The notes under the pieces: generated by a model
The model's input: the letters and a program-made list of their open reading frames with translations, nothing else
The model's database searches: none
Told to the model about the DNA's origin: nothing
NCBI GenBank assembly: GCA_040385525.1
Contig: JAZKHE010000004.1
Location: 248,001-312,000 of the forward strand
Direction of reading: 5' to 3'
From: JAZKHE01 sp040385525
GTDB taxonomy: Bacteria > Bacteroidota > Bacteroidia > UBA4408
Length of the DNA: 64,000 nt
Part shown: piece by piece, positions 44,839-53,530 of the stretch
Numbering within the stretch: position 1 is the stretch's first letter
How the letters are laid out: every line of letters starts with the position of its first letter
Position numbers and translations under genes: made by a program

Positions 44839-46142
44839 TGCTGAATCCTTATTTTAAATCCAAAGACAAAAATTTTTATCTTTTAAAAGGAGATACAATG
44901 GATATTTTGCCAAAGTTTGATCATAAGTTTGATATGGTTTTTGCTGATCCGCCTTACTTTTTATCTAATAATGGTCTATCTATTCAAAGTGGAAAAATTG
45001 TTAGTGTAAACAAAGGCAAATGGGATAAATCTGAAGGATTTGACTATGTAAACAATTTTAACAGAAAATGGCTTTCATTAGTTAGAGATAAAATGAAAGA
45101 TGATGCTACAATTTGGATTAGCGGTACGCTGCATAATATATTTTCAGTTGGTCAAATTTTAACAGAATTAGATTTTAAAATTCTGAATGTAATTACTTGG
45201 GAAAAAAATAACCCGCCGCCTAATTTTTCTTGTCGTTTTTTTACACATTCAACCGAACAAATAATTTGGGCTAGGAAAAGTGAAAAGGTTCCTCATTATT
45301 ACAATTACGAATTAATGAAACAATTGAATGACGACAAGCAAATGAAAGATGTTTGGAAATTACCTGCAATTGCCCCTTGGGAGAAAAGTTGTGGTAAACA
45401 TCCAACTCAAAAACCACTTTCGGTTTTAACTCGTTTAATTTTAGCGTCAACAAAACCAAACGCATGGATACTTGATCCTTTTACAGGAAGTAGTACAACA
45501 GGTATTGCTGCTAATTTGGCAAACAGACGTTTTTTAGGAATTGACCAAGAAGAAGACTTTTTAAAAATAAGTAAAAACAGAAAATTAGAAATTGAAAACT
45601 CAATTAAAGCCGAATCATATAGAAACAAAATTTCGGGTTTTATTGATAAAAAACAATTTTCACTATTTGTTGAAAATGAAAAACCAACAACAGAAGTAAA
45701 AGTTGCACTTGCTTTTTGCCGTTCTAAAGAACTTAAAACATTAAAGACAAGTAAAACATTTTATTTTCATGCAATTGAAAGTAATAATGTTGTTAAAGAC
45801 TTTCCATCAGGTATTCTTGATGCTACAAGACTTTTAATTTATTCGGGAGGAAGAAGTAAACCTATAAATTTGACAGGCCATTATTCTGAAATAAAATCTA
45901 TTGAATTAAAACACAAATCAAAAATTAAAGGCAAAGAAAAATCTGAAACAGAATTTTATTATGAAATAATTTTAGAGGATTGCTTCAAAGAATCGTCAGA
46001 ATTGAAGTTTACAATTAATCCAAAAAAATTATTTGAAAAATCAGATGACAAAAATTTTAAACTGCTACAACAATATTTACCAGCATTAACAACGTGGGAT
46101 AGAGTAAATAAATCAATAGATAAGTCTAACGTCAAAACTTAG
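44838..46142 (+). CDS. DpnA-like adenine DNA methyltransferase with C-terminal extension
   Basis: A 434-residue beta-class N6 methyltransferase. The catalytic motif is DPPY (37-40) in FADPPYFLSN, followed by DpnA-type sequence (SVNKGKWDKSEGF, ISGTLHNIFSVG, NFSCRFFTHSTEQIIWAR) and the AdoMet motif DPFTGSSTTG (213-222). The similarity to DpnA, which can methylate single-stranded DNA, is strong up to about residue 255. Residues about 262-434 are extra compared with DpnA, soluble and lysine-rich, with no domain recognised. The start is GTG at 44838. The pair of methylases suggests either a GATC-type system like DpnII or one with an asymmetric site. Confidence 0.9.
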   Translation: MLNPYFKSKDKNFYLLKGDTMDILPKFDHKFDMVFADPPYFLSNNGLSIQSGKIVSVNKGKWDKSEGFDYVNNFNRKWLSLVRDKMKDDATIWISGTLHNIFSVGQILTELDFKILNVITWEKNNPPPNFSCRFFTHSTEQIIWARKSEKVPHYYNYELMKQLNDDKQMKDVWKLPAIAPWEKSCGKHPTQKPLSVLTRLILASTKPNAWILDPFTGSSTTGIAANLANRRFLGIDQEEDFLKISKNRKLEIENSIKAESYRNKISGFIDKKQFSLFVENEKPTTEVKVALAFCRSKELKTLKTSKTFYFHAIESNNVVKDFPSGILDATRLLIYSGGRSKPINLTGHYSEIKSIELKHKSKIKGKEKSETEFYYEIILEDCFKESSELKFTINPKKLFEKSDDKNFKLLQQYLPALTTWDRVNKSIDKSNVKT

Positions 46143-46239
46143 CGTTTGCGTTTTCAACGCGGACGAAATATAAAAGCCTTTATAACGCTTAAAATAAACT
46201 CAAAAAAACATTCAGTTTTTTTTTCTCAAAAATTTAAAA

Positions 46240-46247
46240 TACATTTG
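46240..46247 (+). promoter_or_regulatory. Candidate -7 element upstream of the TPP riboswitch
   Basis: TACATTTG is a perfect TAnnTTTG. It lies about 10 nt before the start of the riboswitch, placing the transcript start just ahead of the aptamer. A T-rich tract without TTTG occupies the -33 region. Confidence 0.55.
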
Positions 46248-46255
46248 TAACGATT

Positions 46256-46352
46256 CTTATGGGGTGCTGTTTCTCTTTTTACCGAAACGGCTGAGATTAT
46301 ACCCATTGAACCTGATTCGGGTAATGCCGGCGAAGGGAATGGAAGGTGAAAC
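46256..46352 (+). ncRNA. TPP riboswitch (THI element)
   Basis: The leader contains the conserved thiamine pyrophosphate aptamer parts in order: GGGGTGCTG (46261-46269), a variable stem, CTGAGATTATACCCATTGAA (46291-46310), CCTGATTCGGGTAATGCC (46311-46328) and CGAAGGGAA (46331-46339). These match the THI-box core. Expression of the TonB receptor (start 46419) should fall when TPP is abundant. A following expression platform is not obvious: AGTAGCAACCCCAGTTGCTA (46364-46383) contains an inverted repeat, TAGCAAC...GTTGCTA, that may be part of it. Limits of the aptamer are approximate. Confidence 0.93.
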
Positions 46353-46418
46353 TTAAGATAAAGTTAGTAGCAACCCCAGTTGCTAACCAAGTTTAACCAA
46401 ATGTAAGAAATCGATACA

Positions 46419-48791
46419 ATGAAAAAACAAATTAAAAGCTTAGCAATCGTTTTGCTACTGCCCTTTGCTAGTTTTGCGCAATACAAAATTAGCGGGAAAA
46501 TTACCGACGCACAATCGCAAGAGCCTTTGCTAGGTGCAGTTGTACAAGTACAACAATCTTACAAAAACACAATTTCGGGTAGCGATGGTAGTTTTAGTTT
46601 AACACAAATTAAATCTGGAAAAATTGTTTTAATCACCAATTTTATTGGCTACCTAAACGACACAACTCCGCTAGAAATTACTGCTGATAAAGAAATTACA
46701 ATTCAACTAAAACGCAATGTAATTTATACCGACGAAGTTATTATTTCGTCAACACGCGCCAACGAAAAATCGGGAGCAACTTTTAACATCATTAGCAAAC
46801 AAGATATTGAAAAACAAAATTTAGGCGTAGATATGCCTTATTTGCTTAACTACACGCCATCGGTTGTGGTTAACTCCGATGCGGGTGCTGGCGTTGGTTA
46901 CACAGGTATTCGTGTGCGTGGTAGCGACGGAACTCGTATAAACACAACTATTAACGGAATTCCTGTAAACGATGCAGAATCGCACGGAACATTTTGGGTT
47001 AATCTACCCGATTTAGCAAGTTCGGTAAACAGTATTCAGTTGCAGCGAGGTGTGGGCACATCTAGCAATGGTGCGGGTGCTTTTGGTGGTAGTTTAAATA
47101 TTGAAACCAATCCATTAAAAAAAGAAGCAAATGCCGAAGTAAATACTTCGTATGGTTCGTTTAACACTTTTAAACGCAACATTAAAGTTGGCTCCGGGCT
47201 TATTGATAACAAATGGACTGTTGATGGAAGATTGTCGCAGATAACCTCTGATGGCTATATTGACAGAGCAAGTTCAAATTTAAAATCATATTACATAAGC
47301 ACAGCGCGTTATGGAGAGAAAAATATATTTAAACTAACGCACTTTTCAGGAAGCGAAAAAACGTTTCAAGCTTGGGCAGGTGTTCCGCAAGATACTTTAA
47401 AAACAAATCGTACTTACAATCCATACACCTACAACGACGAAACCGATAATTACAAACAAGATTATTATCAAGCACATTTTTCGCAAGAAATAAATGCAAA
47501 CTGGAGTTTTAACACTGCGCTATTTTTAACTAAAGGAAAAGGTTTTTACGAGCAATTTCGACAAGATGATGATTTAGCCAACTACAACATTAATGCAATT
47601 ACAGCCAACAACGATACTATTTTAACCAGCGATTTAATTCGTAGAAGATGGTTAGATAATAATTATTACGGCGGAATTTATTCTATAAATTACAACTCGT
47701 TAAACAAGTTACAAGTTACACTTGGCGGAGGTTTTAACCAATATGACGGCAAACATTTTGGCGAAGTAATTTGGGCGCGTTATGCGGGCGATAGTTTTAT
47801 TCGTCAACGTTATTACGAAAACAAAGCATTAAAAAATGATTTGAATACTTATTTAAAAGTTCAATACGACATTACCAATAAATTGTATGCCTTTGTTGAT
47901 GTGCAAAGTAGAAATGTTCAGTATTCGTTTTTAGGTTTTGATAATCAGTTAAACAATGTTACACAAAATGTAACCATGAATTTTATTAATCCTAAACTAG
48001 GTTTAACTTTTGATGTAAATAATAATAATCAAGTATATGCTTCATTTAGTGTTGCAAACAGGGAGCCTAACCGCGACGATTTTACACAAAGTACACCTAC
48101 AAGCCGACCAAAACCAGAAAACTTAAAAAATTTAGAAGCGGGTTGGAAATTTAAACGCGATAAATTTTATATGGTTAGCAATTATTATTTAATGCTTTAC
48201 ACAAACGAATTGGTGCTTACTGGCGCAATAAACGATGTGGGTGCTTATGTTAGAACTAATATTGATAAAAGCTACCGCTCAGGTTTTGAGTTGCAAGCAG
48301 GCTACAAACCAACTGCAAAAATTGAGTTAAAAGGAAATGTAACATTGAGCCAAAATAAAGTAATTACTTACAACGAATATTTAGACGATTACGATAATGG
48401 CGGACAAGTAGTAAATACTTACAAAAACACCAACTTAGCGTTTTCGCCCAATATTATTAGCGGAACAGAGTTAAACTTTAATTTATTTAAAAACTTTTAT
48501 GCAGCCTATTTAATAAAATATGTAGGCAAACAATACATGGATAATACATCAAACGAAAACAGAACACTTAACGCCTATATGCTAAACGATATACGTTTAA
48601 ACTACAGTGTAAAAACCAAATGGATTCGTCAGATAGATTTTACATTTATGGCAAACAATATTTTAAATAAATTATACGAAGCAAATGGTTATACGTATAG
48701 TTACATTTATGGTGGACAAACAGTAACCGAAAACTTTTATTATCCGCAAGCTGGCTTTAATTGGCTTGGCGGTGTAAGTTTTAAATTTTAA
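46419..48791 (+). CDS. TPP-regulated TonB-dependent outer-membrane receptor, predicted thiamine transporter
   Basis: A 790-residue TonB-dependent receptor. The signal peptide ends FAQ at 21; a carboxypeptidase-D-regulatory-like domain (YKISGKITDAQSQEPLLGAVV) covers about 22-108; the plug (about 115-230) has TRANEKSGATFNII, GIRVRGSDGTRINTTINGIP and GAGAFGGSLNIET; the beta-barrel ends in a terminal GGVSFKF with the usual C-terminal Phe. The TPP riboswitch in its leader is the main evidence for substrate: thiamine or a precursor. Receptors under THI control are known in Bacteroidota (Omr1-type). No thiamine biosynthesis gene lies nearby. Confidence 0.9.
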   Translation: MKKQIKSLAIVLLLPFASFAQYKISGKITDAQSQEPLLGAVVQVQQSYKNTISGSDGSFSLTQIKSGKIVLITNFIGYLNDTTPLEITADKEITIQLKRNVIYTDEVIISSTRANEKSGATFNIISKQDIEKQNLGVDMPYLLNYTPSVVVNSDAGAGVGYTGIRVRGSDGTRINTTINGIPVNDAESHGTFWVNLPDLASSVNSIQLQRGVGTSSNGAGAFGGSLNIETNPLKKEANAEVNTSYGSFNTFKRNIKVGSGLIDNKWTVDGRLSQITSDGYIDRASSNLKSYYISTARYGEKNIFKLTHFSGSEKTFQAWAGVPQDTLKTNRTYNPYTYNDETDNYKQDYYQAHFSQEINANWSFNTALFLTKGKGFYEQFRQDDDLANYNINAITANNDTILTSDLIRRRWLDNNYYGGIYSINYNSLNKLQVTLGGGFNQYDGKHFGEVIWARYAGDSFIRQRYYENKALKNDLNTYLKVQYDITNKLYAFVDVQSRNVQYSFLGFDNQLNNVTQNVTMNFINPKLGLTFDVNNNNQVYASFSVANREPNRDDFTQSTPTSRPKPENLKNLEAGWKFKRDKFYMVSNYYLMLYTNELVLTGAINDVGAYVRTNIDKSYRSGFELQAGYKPTAKIELKGNVTLSQNKVITYNEYLDDYDNGGQVVNTYKNTNLAFSPNIISGTELNFNLFKNFYAAYLIKYVGKQYMDNTSNENRTLNAYMLNDIRLNYSVKTKWIRQIDFTFMANNILNKLYEANGYTYSYIYGGQTVTENFYYPQAGFNWLGGVSFKF

Positions 48792-48815
48792 TATATTATA
48801 CCATTAGAAAAAAAC

Positions 48816-48836
48816 TATTGAAGCTATGCTTCAATA
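48816..48836 (+). terminator. Short hairpin after the TonB receptor
   Basis: TATTGAAGC (48816-48824), loop TAT, GCTTCAATA (48828-48836), a perfect 9-bp stem 25 nt after the stop codon. No T run follows, so its terminator role is uncertain. Confidence 0.4.
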
Positions 48837-48902
48837 CTATTGTGTAGCTCTAGTTAGTGCTGTATATTTTTTTCTATGTTTCTATGTGGTAAAAAAACCT
48901 CC

Positions 48903-48934
48903 AAAAGTCTCAATATTATTGAGACTTTTTTTTT
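48903..48934 (+). terminator. Rho-independent-type terminator
   Basis: AAAAGTCTCAAT (48903-48914) and ATTGAGACTTTT (48918-48929) form a 12-bp stem with a 3-nt loop, followed by more T. It closes the TonB receptor transcript ahead of the SIMPL gene. Confidence 0.75.
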
Positions 48935-48980
48935 ATTCCAATAAATTTTATATATTTATTACAAATTAAAAAAAAATCAC

Positions 48981-49679
48981 ATGAAAAAATCAGCACTATT
49001 ATTATTTGGTTTAGTTATGGCATTTGCCAAAACAAACGCTCAGACAATAAATTCGGATAAAGCTTACATTGAAGTAACCGGTATTGCAGAAAAAGAAATT
49101 GTGCCTGATGAAATTTTTATTGCCATCACTTTAAAAGAAAAATACGTTAATAAAGAAAAAATGAGCATTGAAGCACAAGAAGAAAAATTAAAAAGTGCTT
49201 TAAAAGAATTGAATATCGACTTAAACAATTTGTATTTAAGCGATGCCAATGCAGATTATATTAAAGTGAAATTTAACACAAAAGATGTAATTACAAAAAA
49301 AGAATATACACTTAAAGTTACTACTGCTAAAGAAGTTGGCAGCGTATATCAACAATTAGAAAAAATAGAAATTAACGATGCTTACATCGCTAAAGTAAAT
49401 CATTCTAAAATAGAATTATTTAAAAAAGAAACTCGTATTGATGCAATAAAAGCTGCAAAAGACAAAGCCAATTACTTATTAATGGCTATTGATGCGCAAT
49501 TGGGTAAACCACTAGCTATTAAAGAAGAAAATTTACCTAACAGAGGTTTGCAACAATACCAAGCCAATTATGCAAGTAATGTTCGTAGCTCTCGCTCAGA
49601 AGATTTTAATGATGGCGAAATTCAGTTTGATAAAATAAAAATACAATCATCCGTTTACGCTAAGTTTGAAATAAAATAA
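48981..49679 (+). CDS. SIMPL (DUF541) domain periplasmic protein
   Basis: A 232-residue protein with a signal peptide ending NAQ at 21 and then the SIMPL/DUF541 domain: AYIEVTGIAEKEIVPDEIFIAI (read as its start and VPDE core), paired beta strands, and AAKDKANYLLMAIDAQLGKP near 160-180, the conserved helix of the family. The function of these periplasmic proteins is not settled; some link to outer-membrane or oxidative-stress physiology. It stands 6 nt upstream of the ankyrin lipoprotein gene, so both are likely co-transcribed. Confidence 0.88.
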   Translation: MKKSALLLFGLVMAFAKTNAQTINSDKAYIEVTGIAEKEIVPDEIFIAITLKEKYVNKEKMSIEAQEEKLKSALKELNIDLNNLYLSDANADYIKVKFNTKDVITKKEYTLKVTTAKEVGSVYQQLEKIEINDAYIAKVNHSKIELFKKETRIDAIKAAKDKANYLLMAIDAQLGKPLAIKEENLPNRGLQQYQANYASNVRSSRSEDFNDGEIQFDKIKIQSSVYAKFEIK

Positions 49680-49685
49680 TTTTTT

Positions 49686-51095
49686 ATGCGCATTCGTTTT
49701 AATAGTTCACTACTTGTTTTAACACTTGGTATGCTTGCTTTTTGTGCATGTGGTAACCGCGCACAAAATGATATTGATTATAAAAAACTAGCTAAAGAAA
49801 AAAAAAGAGACGAAGCAAAAGAAAAAATTAATGCAGAATTGTGTGCGCTTATCACCTCTAAAGAATTTGTATTTAGCGAAGAAATAAAAAACACTGTAGA
49901 TAGCTTATTGCACGTTGGTGCTAATATTAATTGCGATTGCGAAATTACCAACAGTTACATTAGTAAGGCAATTGGAAGTGGTTATTACTTTAGAAAATTT
50001 TTTAATCGTCCGCAAAAAACTACTGTAGAAGTAATTCGTAATCCATTACCCCACTTTGCCTATTACACCAAAGACAAAAATTTAATCGATTTTATTAAAC
50101 TATTTAAAGCCGATTTTAATATAAAAAATGAAGAAGGAGAAACACTTTTAGATGAAGCCATTAAACAAGAAGACACAAAATCTATTACAGAATTAATTGA
50201 TTTAGGTTGCAAAATAAAAGACATAAAAAGTATAAAAACTGACAACATAAAAATCATTGACTTTGTAATAGGTAAAGGCGCTACAGCCCAAATGATAGAT
50301 TACAATTATTTACTAAAAAACACTGATTTGTTAGACGAAGGCAAAACTGCACAAGTTATTCGTAAATACAATCCATCGCTAAAAAACAAAGAAATAAATT
50401 TGAATGACATGTTTTTTTGGGACGAAGAAATTGTTTTAGAATTAGTAAAACATGGCATGGATGTAAATACCAATTATAATGACATGAGTATTTTAGCAAA
50501 AGCTATTTCTGAAAGAAATCCTCAGTTAATTGACTATATTTTAGCTAACGGATTTAAACCAAAACTAGACGAAGAAAACCGCTACACCGCTTTGTTTGCA
50601 GCGGTAGAAAATGGCGATAAAAAAACAATAGAAAAACTAATTAGCCTGGGTTGCAACGTAAAACAAACTACAAAAAATGGAAATGTAATACACATGTGCG
50701 CACTCAACAAAAAAAATGGTGTAGAACTAGCCGAAATTTTTTATGCTCAAAAAGTTCCTATTGATTATTGTGCGAGCAACGGAACTCCTTTAGCGAATGC
50801 GGTAGAAGAAGAAAATATTAAATTTATTGAATGGTTATTTCAAAAAAAATTATCTCCAAATATTGATTGTGGCGTTAGTTCAGAAAACCCCGTTTTTAAT
50901 GCTATTTTAACAAAAGACGAAACGCTGATTAAACTTTTAATTAAAAATGGTTTAGACTTAACTATTAAAAACGACAGAGGCGAAACGCCTTACGAATGCG
51001 CCATTGGTTATATGGAATTTAACATGAAGTCAAAATCAAGAAACGAATGGGCAATGCAATACAAACGAATTGCAGAATTATTAAAAACAAAGTAA
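49686..51095 (+). CDS. Ankyrin-repeat lipoprotein
   Basis: A 469-residue protein. The N-terminus (basic, then LLVLTLGMLAFCACGN) fits a lipoprotein signal, with the cysteine before GN the likely lipidated residue, though the lipobox is not canonical. The rest holds diverged ankyrin repeats, for example EEGETLLDEAIKQEDTKSI, YTALFAAVENGDKKTIEKL and ENPVFNAILTKDETLIKLL, spaced by about 33-35 residues. Ankyrin repeats mediate protein binding. Partner and role unknown. The convergent aroA gene ends immediately next to its stop codon (51095/51096). Confidence 0.82.
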   Translation: MRIRFNSSLLVLTLGMLAFCACGNRAQNDIDYKKLAKEKKRDEAKEKINAELCALITSKEFVFSEEIKNTVDSLLHVGANINCDCEITNSYISKAIGSGYYFRKFFNRPQKTTVEVIRNPLPHFAYYTKDKNLIDFIKLFKADFNIKNEEGETLLDEAIKQEDTKSITELIDLGCKIKDIKSIKTDNIKIIDFVIGKGATAQMIDYNYLLKNTDLLDEGKTAQVIRKYNPSLKNKEINLNDMFFWDEEIVLELVKHGMDVNTNYNDMSILAKAISERNPQLIDYILANGFKPKLDEENRYTALFAAVENGDKKTIEKLISLGCNVKQTTKNGNVIHMCALNKKNGVELAEIFYAQKVPIDYCASNGTPLANAVEEENIKFIEWLFQKKLSPNIDCGVSSENPVFNAILTKDETLIKLLIKNGLDLTIKNDRGETPYECAIGYMEFNMKSKSRNEWAMQYKRIAELLKTK

Positions 51096-52331
51096 TTATT
51101 GTTTTGTAATTTCTACTCCCAAACGACTTAAGTGCATCCAAAAATTTGGATATGATTTTGAAACCACTTCAGGATTTTCAATAACAATTTTTTTATAATG
51201 AATTACCAAAGGCGCTAAACACATTGCCATTCGGTGATCTTGATAAGTTGAAAAAGATAAATCTTTACTAAATCTTTCATTATTGAACTCAATTTTAAAC
51301 GAAGTTATATCTATTTCAATAATATTCACACCAATTTTTTCCAATTCAATTTTTAAAGCTTCTACCCTATTTGTTTCTTTAACTCTAAGCGTAGAAACGC
51401 CATTTAAAATAACTGGCAAATTTAAAACAGATGCTGTAGCAGCAACAGTTTGTGCTAAATCAGGCGAGTCAGAAAAATCAAAAATTAACTGGTCAACTGG
51501 TAAATAATTTTTAAAAATAGTTACTCCATCAGAATTAAATTCGGTGGTTACTCCAAAAAAAGTAAATATATCTTTTAGTACAACATCGCCTTGCAAACTA
51601 TTTTCAAAAAGTCCAGGTAATTTTATTTTTGCTTTTTTACTCAAGGCTACGAACTCATACCAGTAGGATGCAGAAGTCCAATCGCGTTCTGCTTTTACAG
51701 GCATAACACTTTTGTATGTCCCAGCTTTTACAACTACTTTATCTTCAAACAAATCTAAATCAACTCCTAATCGTTTCATTATAGAAGCAGTTAAAACTAA
51801 ATACGAAAACGATACGGGTTTATTTTTAAATTCAATTTGCAAACCATTTTCTAAGTATGGTGCAATAAGCATTAATGCAGAAACAAACTGGCTACTAATT
51901 CCAGCTTCTACTTGTAATGATTTTCCTTGTAATTTTTTTCCCGTAATTTTTAATGGAGCAAAATTTTCTTTTTCTAAATATTCTATATCTGCTCCTAAAT
52001 CTTTTAATGCGTTTACTAATGGAGCAATTGGTCTTTCTTTTAATCGGTTACTACCCGTAATAATTCTTGTGCCAGGCGTAATAGCAAACAATGCCGTTAA
52101 AAACCGAAACGCTGTCCCAGCGTGATGCACATCAAAAGTAGTTACTTCGTCAATTTCGTTTAAACATTTTTTTAACACTTGCGAATCGTCAGAATCAGAA
52201 ATTTCATCAATTAAAAATTGATAACCAGAAAGGTATTGCGCAACCAATAAACGATTGCATTCGCTTTTTGAAACAGGCAACAAAATAGTTTCTACAACTT
52301 CTTGTTCGCTATATTCGAGTATATAATTCAT
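51096..52331 (-). CDS. aroA: 3-phosphoshikimate 1-carboxyvinyltransferase (EPSP synthase)
   Basis: A 411-residue EPSP synthase, slightly shorter than the E. coli enzyme. The phosphate-binding start is LPVSKSECNR (K22, R27), replacing the usual SKSxSNR serine by Cys; HAGTAFRFLTAL is the AGTAxR motif; DWTSASYWY and YQDHRMAM complete the active site. It transfers enolpyruvate to shikimate-3-phosphate for aromatic amino-acid synthesis in the cytoplasm. It begins 2 nt after aroB, forming an aroB-aroA operon. Confidence 0.95.
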   Translation of the reverse strand: MNYILEYSEQEVVETILLPVSKSECNRLLVAQYLSGYQFLIDEISDSDDSQVLKKCLNEIDEVTTFDVHHAGTAFRFLTALFAITPGTRIITGSNRLKERPIAPLVNALKDLGADIEYLEKENFAPLKITGKKLQGKSLQVEAGISSQFVSALMLIAPYLENGLQIEFKNKPVSFSYLVLTASIMKRLGVDLDLFEDKVVVKAGTYKSVMPVKAERDWTSASYWYEFVALSKKAKIKLPGLFENSLQGDVVLKDIFTFFGVTTEFNSDGVTIFKNYLPVDQLIFDFSDSPDLAQTVAATASVLNLPVILNGVSTLRVKETNRVEALKIELEKIGVNIIEIDITSFKIEFNNERFSKDLSFSTYQDHRMAMCLAPLVIHYKKIVIENPEVVSKSYPNFWMHLSRLGVEITKQ

Positions 52332-52333
52332 AA

Positions 52334-53407
52334 TTAAGCAAGCAAATAATTTTGTAACGCTTCGTGTATTTCTTCCTTAGTACATTCCACTTTTTCATTA
52401 CAAGAACCAATAGCGGAGATGAGCGCTAAATTTATAGATGAAGAATTGTTTTTTTTATCGTGAAGCATAAAATTAATTATCGTTGAAATATCACTTAATT
52501 TGTAGTTAAGAGCATTGTAGTATTTGCGCAATTCTTTTTTAATTGTTTCAGCCTCTTTTTTGCCCAAAATTCCTTTTTTAACAGCAATTGTGTTTTCAAT
52601 TAGTATGCCTTCTATTACTGCTTCGCCGTGCAATACACTTTTACCATTCTGCAGAAAAAAGGCTTCTAAAGCATGACCAACTGTGTGCCCATAATTAAGC
52701 GTTTTTCTTAATCCTGTTTCGTTTAAATCTTGCTTAACAATTAAAGATTTTATAGCAACCGATGTGTCTACAATATTCGCTAACTCTTCAGTACTTAGTT
52801 TTTCAATATTGCATTTTACAAGTATATTCCAATAAGCAGAATCAGCAATAAGTGCATGTTTAAACACTTCTGCCATGCCATTCATAAATTCTCGTTTCGA
52901 TAACGTTTTTAAAAAATCAGGAAAAACGCAAACCAACTGAGGCAAGTTAATTGTTCCAACTACATTTTTTATTCCGTTTAAATCTATTCCATTTTTGCCG
53001 CCAATACTTGCATCAACCATTGCTAATAAAGTGGTAGGAATATTTACAAAATCAATTCCTCTTTTGTAAGTAGAAGCTATAAAACCACCCATATCGCTAA
53101 CAACACCACCTCCCAAATTAATTAGCAATGCATTTCTGTCGCAATTTAAATCGCTTAGCGATATCCATAACTGCTCTGAAATAGAAAGTATTTTATTTTC
53201 CTCGCCAATAGGCATTTCAAGAATTTCAAAATGTTTTAAATTACTTAGTTCATTTAAAAAAACAGGCAAACAATGTTGATGTGTATTTTCATCTACCAAA
53301 ATAAAAATTTTACTGTAGTTTTTTTTCAATAACCAAGCGTCGAACCGAGCTAAACTAGTAGGTCCAGAATAAATACTGCTTTTGGAATTCAACTTAATAT
53401 TCAACAT
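52334..53407 (-). CDS. aroB: 3-dehydroquinate synthase
   Basis: A 357-residue DHQ synthase. NAD binding and catalysis are marked by NLGGGVVSDMGGFIASTYKRG, NIPTTLLAMVDASIGGKNGI, with metal ligands in MAEVFKHALI, LNYGHTVGHALEAF and LHGEAV. It makes 3-dehydroquinate from DAHP, the second shikimate step. It is the first gene of the aroB-aroA unit; the divergent proline dehydrogenase gene lies 123 nt away. Confidence 0.96.
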   Translation of the reverse strand: MLNIKLNSKSSIYSGPTSLARFDAWLLKKNYSKIFILVDENTHQHCLPVFLNELSNLKHFEILEMPIGEENKILSISEQLWISLSDLNCDRNALLINLGGGVVSDMGGFIASTYKRGIDFVNIPTTLLAMVDASIGGKNGIDLNGIKNVVGTINLPQLVCVFPDFLKTLSKREFMNGMAEVFKHALIADSAYWNILVKCNIEKLSTEELANIVDTSVAIKSLIVKQDLNETGLRKTLNYGHTVGHALEAFFLQNGKSVLHGEAVIEGILIENTIAVKKGILGKKEAETIKKELRKYYNALNYKLSDISTIINFMLHDKKNNSSSINLALISAIGSCNEKVECTKEEIHEALQNYLLA

Positions 53408-53460
53408 CTTTTTGGGCTGCGCAACTTAAGCGCAACTATTTTTTAATAATTTTTATGCAA

Positions 53461-53494
53461 TTTGGCTAAATAAACAAAATCATTAGCATATTTG
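53461..53494 (+). promoter_or_regulatory. Candidate promoter for proline dehydrogenase
   Basis: TTTG at 53461-53464 and CATATTTG at 53487-53494 are 22 nt apart. The second box differs from TAnnTTTG in one base. The gene starts 36 nt downstream. Confidence 0.4.
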
Positions 53495-53530
53495 TATATT
53501 AATTAGTTAACACGTAACTGTTATTAAGCC

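Noticed and set aside
46148..46160. Hairpin GCGTT-TTC-AACGC after the second methylase
   Set aside because: Only 5 bp with no T run; too weak to call a terminator.
51712..52125. 137-residue plus-strand frame inside aroA
   Set aside because: Antisense shadow of a complete EPSP synthase.
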